Position numbers and translations under genes: made by a program | The notes under the pieces: generated by a model | Told to the model about the DNA's origin: nothing | Databases searched by the model: none | Seen by the model: the letters and a program-made list of their open reading frames with translations, nothing else | DNA from: Bacillota bacterium | GTDB taxonomy: Bacteria; Bacillota; Clostridia; Oscillospirales; Oscillospiraceae | Length of the DNA: 64,000 nucleotides | Direction: 5' to 3' | NCBI GenBank assembly: GCA_023386265.1 | Contig: JAEWKA010000008.1 | Coordinates: 310,001-374,000 of the forward strand | Shown here: positions 8,370-16,600 of the stretch, in pieces | Layout: each line of letters opens with the position of its first letter | How positions within the stretch are numbered: position 1 is the first letter of the stretch

Positions 8370-9287
8370 ATGGAGATTAAAACAGTGTCAATAGTCGGCT
8401 TGGGCGCGCTCGGCGTTTTGTTCGGTGACCATCTTTCGAAGCGTATACCGAGGGAGAATTTGCACATAGTTGCGGACAGTGACAGAATTTTAAAATACCG
8501 CAGGGATGGAGTTTTCTGCAACGATGTACCTTGTGACTTTAATTATATAACTCCCGATGAGATTCTTTGCCCCGCTGACCTTCTCATTATTGCGGTGAAA
8601 TACAGCGATCTGCCCGCCGTGATTGAAGCCTCGAGAAATCAAGTTGGCAAGGAAACCGTGATTTTATCCCTTCTCAACGGCATCAGCAGCGAGGAAACCA
8701 TCGGACAGGCTTTCGGAATGGATAAAATGCTTTACAGCGTCGCGCAGGGCATGGACGCCGTCAAGGTTGGCAACCGCCTCACATATAAAAACATGGGCAA
8801 AATCTGCTTCGGGGCGGCTTCGCCGGACGAAAGAAGCGAGAAGGTCGAAGCAGTCAAACAGTTCTTTGAAAAGACTGCTCTTCCTCACGAAGTCGTCGCC
8901 GATATGCGTAAAAGGCTATGGAGCAAATTCATGCTGAACGTAGGCGTGAATCAGACCTCCGCAGTTTTCGGGTGCGATTACGGCGGACTTCAAAATGGTG
9001 GTCCCGCCAGAAGCACGATGCTCGCAGCTATGGAGGAAGCGATGTTATTGTCCGAAAAGGAAGGCGTTAACCTCACGCAGGCAGATATCGAATACTGGCT
9101 CCGGATACTCGACGGATTGAACCCTCAGGGCAAGCCCTCTATGCTGCAGGATATTGAGGCAAAAAGACACAGCGAGGTAGACCTGTTTTCAGGCACTGTG
9201 CTTGCGCTCGGTAGAAAACACGGACTAACGTTCCCTATAAATCAGATGCTTTATGGTAAGCTAAAAGCCATGGAAAGCACTTTCTGA
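8370..9287 (+). CDS. panE: 2-dehydropantoate 2-reductase family protein
   Basis: The 305-residue protein starts at the ATG at 8370, with AGGAGG at 8357-8363; a longer in-frame ORF lacks this site. The N-terminal Rossmann fold has GLGALG for NADPH binding. A central Lys/Asn-containing helical region (RLWSKFMLNVGVNQTSA) matches the ApbA/PanE C-terminal domain. The family reduces ketopantoate to pantoate in CoA biosynthesis. No panB or panC gene is beside it, and some ApbA-family members reduce other 2-keto acids, so the exact substrate is inferred. It is monocistronic, with a terminator 2 nt after the stop. Confidence 0.82.
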   Translation: MEIKTVSIVGLGALGVLFGDHLSKRIPRENLHIVADSDRILKYRRDGVFCNDVPCDFNYITPDEILCPADLLIIAVKYSDLPAVIEASRNQVGKETVILSLLNGISSEETIGQAFGMDKMLYSVAQGMDAVKVGNRLTYKNMGKICFGAASPDERSEKVEAVKQFFEKTALPHEVVADMRKRLWSKFMLNVGVNQTSAVFGCDYGGLQNGGPARSTMLAAMEEAMLLSEKEGVNLTQADIEYWLRILDGLNPQGKPSMLQDIEAKRHSEVDLFSGTVLALGRKHGLTFPINQMLYGKLKAMESTF

Positions 9288-9289
9288 TA

Positions 9290-9328
9290 CAGAAGCACCG
9301 TCCTTAACAGGGCGGTGCTTCTGTATCT
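9290..9328. terminator. Bidirectional terminator between panE and the MFS pump
   Basis: CAGAAGCACCGTCC (9290-9303) pairs with GGGCGGTGCTTCTG (9310-9323) with one G-T wobble, between convergent genes. Confidence 0.85.
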
Positions 9329-9329
9329 T

Positions 9330-11732
9330 TTATAAACCAACTTCCGCGACGGAATCTTTTTTCTTTTTCCTGTAAAACAGCAAGAGCAGGATTGCGAGTG
9401 ACGCCGAGACAGAAACAGTTACATAGATTGAGCGGTATCCTTCGTTCAAAGTGCTTTGATATACACTCTCGATTTCTCCTGACTTTGAGTCGAGCTCCTC
9501 GAGATAATCTGATTTTGCGGTTTCAAAGGCACCGGGGATAGCGTCGTGAAGAGTCTGCATCTGGTCGCTCAGAGTCTCCATTTCGGCCTTCGCAGCAGTA
9601 ATTGCGTCCATTGCGGTCTTCATCTGATTTCTGTTCTGCTCACTTGACGCGATTTTCGCTTCAAGCGTTCTTATTGCGCCCTGAAGAGCTGCAATTTTCG
9701 AGTTTAGTTCATCAACGGACTTGATTTCTGAAAGCTGCTTCAGAACACTCTCCGGCATCTGGCTCTTCACCGAAGGAGGCAGCATATCCGCGATACTCTG
9801 AGGTATTCCAGCCGCGTCTGTAGCGGGTATTCCTGTCGCACTTGAAGGCATTCCTGTCGTACCTGTCGCGGGTATCCCCGTAGCACCTGTTGTGGGTATT
9901 CCGGCTGGCGCGCCGCCTCCGGACATCTTGGACAGCATTGCCGAGAGCTGCTGGAGCTGTGCCAAAGCCGCCTTCTGAGATGCAACCGCCGACTGCATAC
10001 CCTTTATCCCCTGTCCTATTCCGTCATAGCCAGCCTGCATTTCGGCAAGCTTTCCGTTCATCTCCTCAATTCCGGTGTTGATTCCTTTGATTCCCGCTTC
10101 AATTCCGCTCTGGCTCTTTTCCATATTCTTCGGAGACATTTCATCGAACATACGCTCGGACATCTCCTTAGTAATACCAACTATGGTTGTTACATCGGAG
10201 CTTTTAAGCTTTTCTATGATGTCCTCAGGCATCTTAAAATCACTGTTGCCCGAAAAGCTGATCTTTATCTTGTGCATCGAGGCAAAATCGGGTATCTCCA
10301 TATCGCCCAGTTTATCGGCCATATTCGGATCAGCTTTTAGCTTTGCTACAGTTTCGGAGACACTCTGTTCATATGGCAACTGCGGTACGTTAATCACATC
10401 CGGAAGTACGACCATCAGGTTCGCCTGAACCGAAGTTCCCGCGTAGGCTAGAAAACCGACCATAATCGCCGGAGCGATGGAGGTGCCGATTGAGCGGATT
10501 AGCGAAAGCGTCGCAAGACCTGAATTTGTCTCGCTCGCAGCAACGTTTTCCAGCATCATATAGTTGACCGGAGCGCCAATCGTAAAGCCCATCCCAAAGC
10601 CAAGAAGCCCAAGGCTTACAATGACGCTAATAAGCGAGGGATGTACTGCTGTGACGAGAACAAGGAACACAGCTCCGATTATCGTTATCGAAAAGCCCAA
10701 CACGAGCACGAGCTTAGCTCCAATCCTGTCAATCAGCTTGCCCGAAAGCATGGCGGAAACGCCGGACAAAAGTCCCAGTATAACTGTAAAATACCCGCCG
10801 TTGCCCGAGGTGACTTTGAGCGAGTTTTCGCAGAACTGCGGGATAAAGACGATTCCCATCATTACAAAGCCGGAGGTAAAGGCGACGGCAAGGGTCGTAA
10901 GTATCCTCCCGCTCGTAAAATATCTTAGGTTAATGATAGGGTCTTCCGCGCGTTTTTCCACGAGGATGAAAACGGGCATAAGGACAGTAAAGGCAATGAG
11001 GAACGGATAGGTACCCGTACTCGTAACCGTATTTACGAAATCAAAGAAGTCTATCTGTTTCAGTCCATAGAGCAAGGACAGCACCAACGCGACGATGACG
11101 AGCGTTCCGAAGCCATCTATCTTTTTGACTGCCTTTTCTTTATGGTCGGGCAGGTAAAAAACGCCAGCAAGTATTATAAGTATCGAAATCGGAATGTTGA
11201 TAAAAAATATGTACTGCCAGTTCTGCGTTCCAAAAATATCGAGTATCGCGCTGCCGGCAAGCGAGCCGAAAATGTTGGCAATTCCGTAAACTCCCCCCAC
11301 AAGACCGAGCGCCATGCCGCGTTTTTCCGGTGGGAAGGAGGTGCCGAATTCCGCTGTAGCTACAGGCATAATCCCCCCGCCGCCTATAGCCTGAATGGCT
11401 CTTGCGGCAACGAGAAGTCCAAAGCTGTCCATGTAACGGGACAGTCCGCACAATAGTGAGCCGAAACCGAAGAGAAAAATGCTCGCGATGTATATTTTTT
11501 TTCTGCCGTATCTGTCCGCAAGCTTTCCCGTTACAGGGATGCTCGCGGCATAGGCAAGAGTGTATATTGTAATAATCCATATACCTGTCTTTTCATCCAC
11601 CATGAGGTTATTCTGGATTATCGCCCGTGCCGGAGTCACGATACCCGTGTCTATTGCTCCCATGAATATGCCCGCGAGATAAATAATCGAGATGAGCGCA
11701 AGGCTCGGCTTTTTTACTGCTTTGTTTTCCAC
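9330..11732 (-). CDS. DHA2-type MFS drug transporter with a giant coiled-coil extracytoplasmic loop
   Basis: The protein is about 800 residues, against about 470-520 for ordinary DHA2 (EmrB/QacA) pumps. The transporter part has thirteen hydrophobic segments in roughly residues 10-430, with the usual LADRYGRKK loop. Then comes an insert of about 340 residues before the last membrane segment (near 768-790). The insert contains Ala/Gln/Lys/Glu-rich coiled coils (about 530-600 and 670-750) separated by a Gly-Ile-Pro-Ala-Thr-rich repeat tract (about 605-650). The GTG at 11732 has AAAGGAG 8 nt upstream; a TTG at 11738 is only 2 nt from that site. It follows marR by 13 nt and is presumably repressed by it. 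The role of the insert is unknown. Confidence 0.85.
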   Translation of the reverse strand: MENKAVKKPSLALISIIYLAGIFMGAIDTGIVTPARAIIQNNLMVDEKTGIWIITIYTLAYAASIPVTGKLADRYGRKKIYIASIFLFGFGSLLCGLSRYMDSFGLLVAARAIQAIGGGGIMPVATAEFGTSFPPEKRGMALGLVGGVYGIANIFGSLAGSAILDIFGTQNWQYIFFINIPISILIILAGVFYLPDHKEKAVKKIDGFGTLVIVALVLSLLYGLKQIDFFDFVNTVTSTGTYPFLIAFTVLMPVFILVEKRAEDPIINLRYFTSGRILTTLAVAFTSGFVMMGIVFIPQFCENSLKVTSGNGGYFTVILGLLSGVSAMLSGKLIDRIGAKLVLVLGFSITIIGAVFLVLVTAVHPSLISVIVSLGLLGFGMGFTIGAPVNYMMLENVAASETNSGLATLSLIRSIGTSIAPAIMVGFLAYAGTSVQANLMVVLPDVINVPQLPYEQSVSETVAKLKADPNMADKLGDMEIPDFASMHKIKISFSGNSDFKMPEDIIEKLKSSDVTTIVGITKEMSERMFDEMSPKNMEKSQSGIEAGIKGINTGIEEMNGKLAEMQAGYDGIGQGIKGMQSAVASQKAALAQLQQLSAMLSKMSGGGAPAGIPTTGATGIPATGTTGMPSSATGIPATDAAGIPQSIADMLPPSVKSQMPESVLKQLSEIKSVDELNSKIAALQGAIRTLEAKIASSEQNRNQMKTAMDAITAAKAEMETLSDQMQTLHDAIPGAFETAKSDYLEELDSKSGEIESVYQSTLNEGYRSIYVTVSVSASLAILLLLFYRKKKKDSVAEVGL

Positions 11733-11745
11733 TAACAAAACTCCT

Positions 11746-12159
11746 TTACAGCATTTTTGTTACATTATCCGCAATCATCTCAACGGTTTTTTCGAAGGCA
11801 AATATCTCCTCATCAGTCATTCCGGCATACATGCCTTTCTTCCAGAAGATCAGCAAATCGCTTAGTATCTGCTTGAGTTCCATGGCCTTTTCCGTCAGGG
11901 TAATAACCTTTTCTCGCTGGTTTTGGTCGTTCACCTTTCGGAAAATAAAACCCTTTTTCTCAAGCTTTGCAAGGCTTCGCGCAACTGTTCCCTTGTCTAG
12001 CACGAAAAATTTAGCTATCTGTTCCTGATTGGCTTCGCTATGGCCTATTAGGTACATGAGAATATATTCTTCTGAGGCATTTATCCCATATTCTGAAAGC
12101 TTTCGTGTGGAATGGATGTGACTTCCTCTTACAATTATTGATAGATCACTCATCAGCAT
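11746..12159 (-). CDS. MarR family transcriptional regulator
   Basis: The 137-residue protein has the MarR winged-helix core: an EEYILMYLIGH helix, the recognition region EQIAKFFVLDKGTVARSLAKL, and a beta-wing (KGFIFRKVNDQNQREKVI). It is the first gene of an operon with the large MFS pump (13-nt gap). GGAGGA precedes the start. The promoter 5' of it contains tandem inverted repeats that are good candidates for its own operator. The expected function is repression of the pump until a small hydrophobic or phenolic ligand is present. Confidence 0.88.
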   Translation of the reverse strand: MLMSDLSIIVRGSHIHSTRKLSEYGINASEEYILMYLIGHSEANQEQIAKFFVLDKGTVARSLAKLEKKGFIFRKVNDQNQREKVITLTEKAMELKQILSDLLIFWKKGMYAGMTDEEIFAFEKTVEMIADNVTKML

Positions 12160-12180
12160 ATTTTAATTGTCCTCCTGCAT

Positions 12181-12243
12181 AGTTGTCCCAGCAACTGTTG
12201 TCTTTGCAACTTTTATTATAAACACAGCTTTCTGTAAAGTCAA
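12181..12243 (-). promoter_or_regulatory. marR-MFS promoter with MarR operator candidates
   Basis: On the minus strand TTGACT (12243-12238) and TATAAT (12220-12215) are separated by exactly 17 nt. Overlapping the start site are GTTG/CAAC inverted repeats: AGTTG at 12181-12185 with CAACT at 12192-12196, and GTTG at 12197-12200 with CAAC at 12207-12210. Each has a 6-nt spacer. This is the geometry expected for autorepression. Confidence 0.7.
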
Positions 12244-12378
12244 TCTATATTCCTGCTTTTTGATATAGGGGCGACACGCCCTTAGTATAGCGTATTCTTT
12301 TTGCAGAAATCCGTCTTGCCTTTCCCAAATAATATGTTATGATGTTATAATTAAATATTTTAAGAGGTAATACATACT

Positions 12379-13248
12379 ATGGATCCCAAACGCAAGGCCA
12401 TACTGCAAATGCTCCTTTGCGCGACGATGTGGAGCACGGGTGGAATTTTTATTAAGCTCATCCCGTGGAACTCCTTTGTCATTTCGGGCTGGCGCAGTCT
12501 TATATCCGCCGGTACCGTGTATCTGTTTCTAAAAATCTTTAAAATCAAATATAAGTTCGGACGCCGTTCGGTTTATATGGGTCTTTTCATGTTTCTGACG
12601 TTTAACTGCTTCGTGCTGGCAAACAAGCTTACAACGTCAGCCAACGCAATCGTTCTGCAATTCACGGCTCCCCTGTTTCTTATGATCTTTTCTGCTGTGC
12701 TGTTCCATGAAAAGTTCCGCAAGGGCGATATGGTCGCCGTAATTTTCACGATGGGCGGCATCGCTCTTTTCTTTTTCGACAAGCTCGCGGGCGGTTATGT
12801 TCTTGGCAATATAGTCGCAATTCTTGCGGGCGCCGTTATGGCGGTCATGTATCTTATTATTGGGAAAGCCGACGAAGAGACCCGCATGGGCGGCATGCTT
12901 CTGGGGCATCTGTTCACCGCGGCGGTCGGCATACCGGTCACGTTCTTTGTGTCAACGCCGGTGAGCACCGTTCCCATTTTATGCATCCTCGGACTAGGGA
13001 TCATTCAGCTTGGAATTCCCTATATTCTCCTAGTCCTCTCCAGCAAAAACTGCCCCCCACTGGCCTGCTCACTGCTGGGCGCTATTGAACCGCTCCTGAA
13101 CCCGGTCTGGGTATTTCTTTTTACCGGTGAAGCTCCGGGAACTCTTGCGCTCGTCGGAGGTGCGATAGTCATCGCAGTCGTGACGCTCTGGTGCATCTGG
13201 CAAAATAAAAATGCTCCTACAAAAACGGAAGCAGGAATCTGCTCGTGA
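12379..13248 (+). CDS. EamA/DMT superfamily transporter
   Basis: This 289-residue membrane protein has about ten transmembrane segments arranged as two EamA repeats. The second repeat shows the typical PLACSLLGAIEPLLNPVW segment. AGAGGT lies before the ATG. Members export amino acids, nucleotides or other metabolites; the substrate is unknown. It is monocistronic and divergent from marR. A plausible promoter lies about 60 nt upstream (TTGCCT near 12317, TATGAT 16 nt further on). Confidence 0.87.
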   Translation: MDPKRKAILQMLLCATMWSTGGIFIKLIPWNSFVISGWRSLISAGTVYLFLKIFKIKYKFGRRSVYMGLFMFLTFNCFVLANKLTTSANAIVLQFTAPLFLMIFSAVLFHEKFRKGDMVAVIFTMGGIALFFFDKLAGGYVLGNIVAILAGAVMAVMYLIIGKADEETRMGGMLLGHLFTAAVGIPVTFFVSTPVSTVPILCILGLGIIQLGIPYILLVLSSKNCPPLACSLLGAIEPLLNPVWVFLFTGEAPGTLALVGGAIVIAVVTLWCIWQNKNAPTKTEAGICS

Positions 13249-13260
13249 ATCTGTATATAA

Positions 13261-13290
13261 AAAACACCGCCATTTCGGGCGGTGTTTTTC
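13261..13290. terminator. Bidirectional terminator after the EamA gene
   Basis: AAAACACCGCC (13261-13271) and GGCGGTGTTTT (13278-13288) form a perfect stem around ATTTCG. Confidence 0.85.
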
Positions 13291-13335
13291 TTTATGCTAG
13301 TTTTGTGTATCGCTTTTCGAAATTTCGCAGGTTTA

Positions 13336-13713
13336 TCAGAAGGAGCTAACTAGATTCTTCAGCTCTTCCATATAGGAAAGTCTCAGCGCGACCAATTTTT
13401 CCGTCATACCCGAACAGCTCTGCGTGCCTTTTGCTCTGGTGACCTCTCTGTATTCCTTGTACAGCGCATAACGCGCATCGTAAAATTCGTCCTTTAGTCT
13501 TTTTGCGGCTTCAGCGGTCTTTTGGTTAGTCAGCGCCTCATACTGGATCTTATACTCGTTTACGCTGAGAGGATTTGTCCCGTCCGAAAAATCATGGTCA
13601 TCATACTGTCTAATGTTGATTTTCCAGCCGCATTGTGAGCAGTTTTCAAGATCCTCAAAATCCTCAAATTCCAGCTTGCCGCATACGGGGCATGTTATGC
13701 TGGCTTTTCCCAT
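13336..13713 (-). CDS. CPCC-type cysteine-rich small protein
   Basis: The 125-residue protein has two Cys pairs at its N-terminus (CPVCG, CSQCGW) that form a likely zinc knuckle. A segment typical of the CPCC family follows (DDHDFSDGTNPLSVNEYK), then a helical tail. AAGGTGG is 8 nt from the ATG at 13713; in-frame starts at 13719 and 13725 are too close to it. The biochemical function is unknown for the family. It has no operon partner, and a palindromic repeat element sits directly upstream (13757-13840). Confidence 0.72.
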   Translation of the reverse strand: MGKASITCPVCGKLEFEDFEDLENCSQCGWKINIRQYDDHDFSDGTNPLSVNEYKIQYEALTNQKTAEAAKRLKDEFYDARYALYKEYREVTRAKGTQSCSGMTEKLVALRLSYMEELKNLVSSF

Positions 13714-13756
13714 AGTCATATCCACCTTTTCACAATTTGTTTGTAATTATATTCTT

Positions 13757-13840
13757 TATATCATAGCCTCGAAGCGGCGTTATGATATATGCATAAAATT
13801 AAGTATAATGTTCGCGTTGCGGACATTATACCATAATTTC
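13757..13840 (+). repeat. Composite palindromic element, copy 1
   Basis: Hairpin 1 (33 nt, 13757-13789) has perfect 9-nt outer arms (13757-13765 with 13781-13789) and an inner GCCTC-GAA-GCGGC-GT core. Fourteen nt later, hairpin 2 (13803-13831) pairs 13-nt arms with one mismatch around GTT and continues into ATTATACCATAA. The same layout recurs at 57066-57146, and hairpin 1 alone recurs at 27358-27390 and, inverted, at 57252-57284. Confidence 0.75.
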
Positions 13841-13951
13841 ATAAAAAAGTCATTTTAAAATTGCGCGGTGATTTTTACATATAGTCCGAGGTGAATATAC
13901 ATTGTCGCGTTGCAGATAATAAAAATGCTTATAAAAACAGGAGGTGTAAAT

Positions 13952-14158
13952 ATGAGCAACAGTGATATACGCGAAAAACTGAAAAGCCTGAAAATGGAGG
14001 CCGCAGCTGAAATCGGCATGACGCAGTTCGTCAAAGAAAACAACGATCATTATAGGGGCGATTTGCCTTCAAAGCTCAACGGCTATCAGGGCGGCCCTAT
14101 AGGCGGACGCATGGTGCAAAAGATTATAGCGGCCGAGCAAGCAAAATTTGAAGGCTAA
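13952..14158 (+). CDS. Alpha/beta-type small acid-soluble spore protein
   Basis: The 68-residue protein starts at the ATG at 13952, with AGGAGGTG just upstream. It carries both SASP hallmarks: the germination-protease cleavage region EAAAEIGM (residues 16-23) and the C-terminal GGPIGGRMVQKIIAAEQ block. These proteins coat and protect spore DNA and are degraded on germination. Transcription in late sporulation (SigG) is expected from the family; I did not identify the promoter. It is direct evidence that the organism makes, or descends from makers of, endospores. Confidence 0.9.
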   Translation: MSNSDIREKLKSLKMEAAAEIGMTQFVKENNDHYRGDLPSKLNGYQGGPIGGRMVQKIIAAEQAKFEG

Positions 14159-14185
14159 AATCTTTGCTGAATTTAAGGAGAACGG

Positions 14186-14410
14186 TTGAATATGGAGCAC
14201 AGAGGAACCATACCTGAGGGTTCAGGTCCAAACAGAAGATATACCCAAAGAAAGCGTTCAATCTCGGAGACGAATGTTAAACGCATGGGCGAAGAGGAGC
14301 TTCTGCACGGCGCCGAGCCCGAAAGCGATTTTGTTGAACTCGAAGGTGGGTTCACGATGTACCCCTCCGAAATACTGGAATTTTCGGACGGGACGGACAA
14401 CCCTGTTTAG
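14186..14410 (+). CDS. Hypothetical small acidic protein downstream of the SASP gene
   Basis: The protein is 74 residues from the TTG at 14186, or 72 from the ATG at 14192. AAGGAG at 14175-14180 is 5 nt from TTG and 11 nt from ATG, so TTG may be the real start. The N-terminal third is basic (RRYTQRKRS); the rest is acidic with short hydrophobic patches. No signal peptide, membrane segment or known domain is seen. It begins 27 nt after the SASP stop with no terminator between, so it may be co-transcribed and spore-associated. I do not recognise the family. Confidence 0.6.
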   Translation: MNMEHRGTIPEGSGPNRRYTQRKRSISETNVKRMGEEELLHGAEPESDFVELEGGFTMYPSEILEFSDGTDNPV

Positions 14411-14412
14411 TC

Positions 14413-14454
14413 AAAGCCGCCGCACAGTCTTTTGACAGTACGGCGACTTTTTTG
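14413..14454 (+). terminator. Terminator after the SASP/hypothetical pair
   Basis: AAAG plus CGCCG (about 14414-14422) pairs with CGGCG plus CTTT (about 14441-14450) with one mismatch. A T-run follows. Confidence 0.6.
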
Positions 14455-14545
14455 ATTTCATTATGTCAGGTTCACTTGACACCACAAAGCATTTTTGTTA
14501 TACTGCGTGTAAGGTAAACATTACACAGTCGTGGAGGGTGAACTC

Positions 14546-14752
14546 TTGAAAAATAGTGTCAGAATGCTTCGAGAGGAGCTCGGATTCACTCAAAAAGAAC
14601 TGGGCGAGCGTTTGGGGGTTTCCCGTCAGGCAATTAACGCAATTGAAACAGGCAAGTTTGATCCATCCATTTGGCTTGCTTATGATTTGGCTCGTCTCTT
14701 CGGAGTATCCATCGAGTCTCTATTTCTTTTCAAGGAGGACGACAGAAAATGA
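14546..14752 (+). CDS. XRE-family helix-turn-helix regulator
   Basis: The protein is 68 residues from the TTG at 14546, placed 5-6 nt after GGAGGGTG (14533-14540); the longer frame would start inside this site. It is almost entirely one Cro/C1-type HTH domain (GFTQKELGERLGVSRQAINA) with the usual conserved tail. Small XRE proteins of this kind often sit directly upstream of a small membrane protein, as here, where the stop overlaps the next start by ATGA. The pair probably forms a regulatory unit; the target is unknown. Confidence 0.85.
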   Translation: MKNSVRMLREELGFTQKELGERLGVSRQAINAIETGKFDPSIWLAYDLARLFGVSIESLFLFKEDDRK

Positions 14753-15216
14753 AAAGTTTGCTTCGCCGGCCGCTAGTCAATGCGTTGTGCATCAGCTTGT
14801 TCACCGCGTTTTACGGACTGATTTTTATTATAAGCTCTGGACATATCGAGTTTGAAAATATGCTATATTACAGCCGCATTAGTTATAACGTGCCTTCGTT
14901 CTGGAAAGGCTTCAGCAGCTTTCTTACCACCGGTTATCACGCTTATATTGCGTATGCGCTTATCGCTGTCACCATACTGGTCGTCGTCCTTCTGCTGCTT
15001 CGGAGACATCCTTATGATGAGTACCACATTTCGCTTCTTAGCGGCTGCCTCACTGTCGCCGTTATACTCACGCTGGTTGCTATCGCGGTTTTTTATCTAA
15101 TGATTTTAAGCGATTCCAACGGTATTGTTGAAAAGTTTACGCTCTTTATCACGATACACTGGACGGTTGTGGTGCTGGCCGATTTATCTTTTGTACTCCT
15201 GTGCAGGTGGAGATAG
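14749..15216 (+). CDS. Four-TM membrane protein coupled to an XRE regulator
   Basis: This 155-residue protein has four hydrophobic segments at about residues 10-30, 62-84, 98-118 and 130-150, with no recognisable domain. It overlaps the upstream XRE gene by 4 nt. Such XRE plus small-membrane-protein pairs are common in Firmicutes. The radical SAM gene begins 4 nt after its stop, so the three are probably one transcript. Confidence 0.75.
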   Translation: MKSLLRRPLVNALCISLFTAFYGLIFIISSGHIEFENMLYYSRISYNVPSFWKGFSSFLTTGYHAYIAYALIAVTILVVVLLLLRRHPYDEYHISLLSGCLTVAVILTLVAIAVFYLMILSDSNGIVEKFTLFITIHWTVVVLADLSFVLLCRWR

Positions 15217-15220
15217 CACC

Positions 15221-16555
15221 ATGAAAATTCTTCTAATTCAGCCTAAAATGATTAAACGCCCCATGGACACAGAGCTTAAAACGCGCCTTTCGCCTTCGCT
15301 CGCACTTCTGACGCTGATGAGGCTGACGCCGGAAGAGCACGAGGTGGTGATGGTCAATGAAAATGCCGAGAACATCAACTTTTCCTGCTCCGCTGATCTC
15401 GTTGGCATAACGGTTACTCTGGATGTGCTGCCGAGGGCCTGCTATATCGCCGAGCAGTTTCAAAAACGCGGCATCCCTGTCGTTGCCGGAGGCATCCATG
15501 TTACCTGCAGTCCCGAGGATTCCCTGCCTTATTTTGACGCAATCTGCATAGGTGCCGCGGAACGGGTATGGACGTGGATACTTGAGGATTCTGCTAATAA
15601 AAACCTTCAAAAAGTATACCATGATATGGAAAACTTCTGCGGCGATGAGATTGCGTCTCCTCTTTATGACGGGATTGACAGCAGCAAATACCTTTACACC
15701 AACGTCATTTCCACAAGCCGCGGCTGTCTGAACCGCTGTGACTTTTGTTATAACAGCGCTCAGAACAGAGCATACATACAGCGCCCCATTGCAAACGTTC
15801 TCCGTGATATCAAGTCGCTAAAAACAAGGCATGTGCTTTTCATCGACGACAACTTCATAGGTGTGCCTTCCTATACAAAAGAGCTGCTCACCTCGATAAG
15901 GGATTTGAATCTCAAGTGGAGCGCCGCCGTGACAACAAGAATACTCGACTTTCCCGAGCTTTTGGATCAGATGGCGGAAACAGGCTGTCAGAGCCTTTTC
16001 ATCGGGTTTGAATCCATTAATAACACGGCTCTCAAGGGCGTAAACAAGGACAATCAGTTTGAAAAATACGAGAGACTTGTCGAAGCCATACACTGCCGCG
16101 GCATAATGATAAACGCAAGCATGGTGTTTGGTCTTGACGGCGACGGTCCCGAGGTCTTCTCTAAAACTCTGGACTGGCTGGTGAAAAACCGCATTGAGAC
16201 TCTTACCTCTCATATACTTACGCCCTACCCTGGTACAGTACTGCACCGCCGTATGGAGGCGGATGGTCGAATTGTCGACCGCAACCTTTCAAAGTACAAC
16301 ACAGCACATGTGGTTTTCGAGCCAAAAGGGATGACGGCGGAGGAGCTTTACACAGGCTACCTGTGGATGTACCGGCAGTTCTACTCCTTCCGCAACATCA
16401 TACGCCGCTTTCCACGGCAGAAGGCTCAGCGCAAATCGTACCTTTTGTTTAACCTCTGCTACCGCAAATTTGGCTGCTTCACCTCCGCGCTGTCGCGGCT
16501 CATACCCCTTCAGGTGCTTGGGAAATTAGCGGCGTGGATATCCTATCGGACATAG
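15221..16555 (+). CDS. B12-binding-domain radical SAM protein
   Basis: The protein is 444 residues from the ATG at 15221 (AGGTGGAGA just upstream); the longer frame reads through the previous gene. An N-terminal cobalamin-binding-like fold spans about residues 1-130 (VVAGGIHVTCSPED region). Then comes the radical SAM motif CLNRCDFC with Cys169, Cys173 and Cys176, which ligate the 4Fe-4S cluster that cleaves SAM. The architecture matches the BchE/HpnP-like class, often involved in methylation or ring closure of lipids and natural products. The substrate is unknown. It follows the XRE and membrane genes with no gap, and two SDR genes lie convergent beyond a terminator. Confidence 0.86.
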   Translation: MKILLIQPKMIKRPMDTELKTRLSPSLALLTLMRLTPEEHEVVMVNENAENINFSCSADLVGITVTLDVLPRACYIAEQFQKRGIPVVAGGIHVTCSPEDSLPYFDAICIGAAERVWTWILEDSANKNLQKVYHDMENFCGDEIASPLYDGIDSSKYLYTNVISTSRGCLNRCDFCYNSAQNRAYIQRPIANVLRDIKSLKTRHVLFIDDNFIGVPSYTKELLTSIRDLNLKWSAAVTTRILDFPELLDQMAETGCQSLFIGFESINNTALKGVNKDNQFEKYERLVEAIHCRGIMINASMVFGLDGDGPEVFSKTLDWLVKNRIETLTSHILTPYPGTVLHRRMEADGRIVDRNLSKYNTAHVVFEPKGMTAEELYTGYLWMYRQFYSFRNIIRRFPRQKAQRKSYLLFNLCYRKFGCFTSALSRLIPLQVLGKLAAWISYRT

Positions 16556-16561
16556 CATAAC

Positions 16562-16592
16562 CCCCACATAACTGCCGTTATGTGGGGATTTC
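16562..16592. terminator. Bidirectional terminator after the radical SAM gene
   Basis: CCCCACATAAC (16562-16572) and GTTATGTGGGG (16577-16587) form a perfect 11-bp stem around TGCC. Confidence 0.85.
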
Positions 16593-16600
16593 AATTTTAT

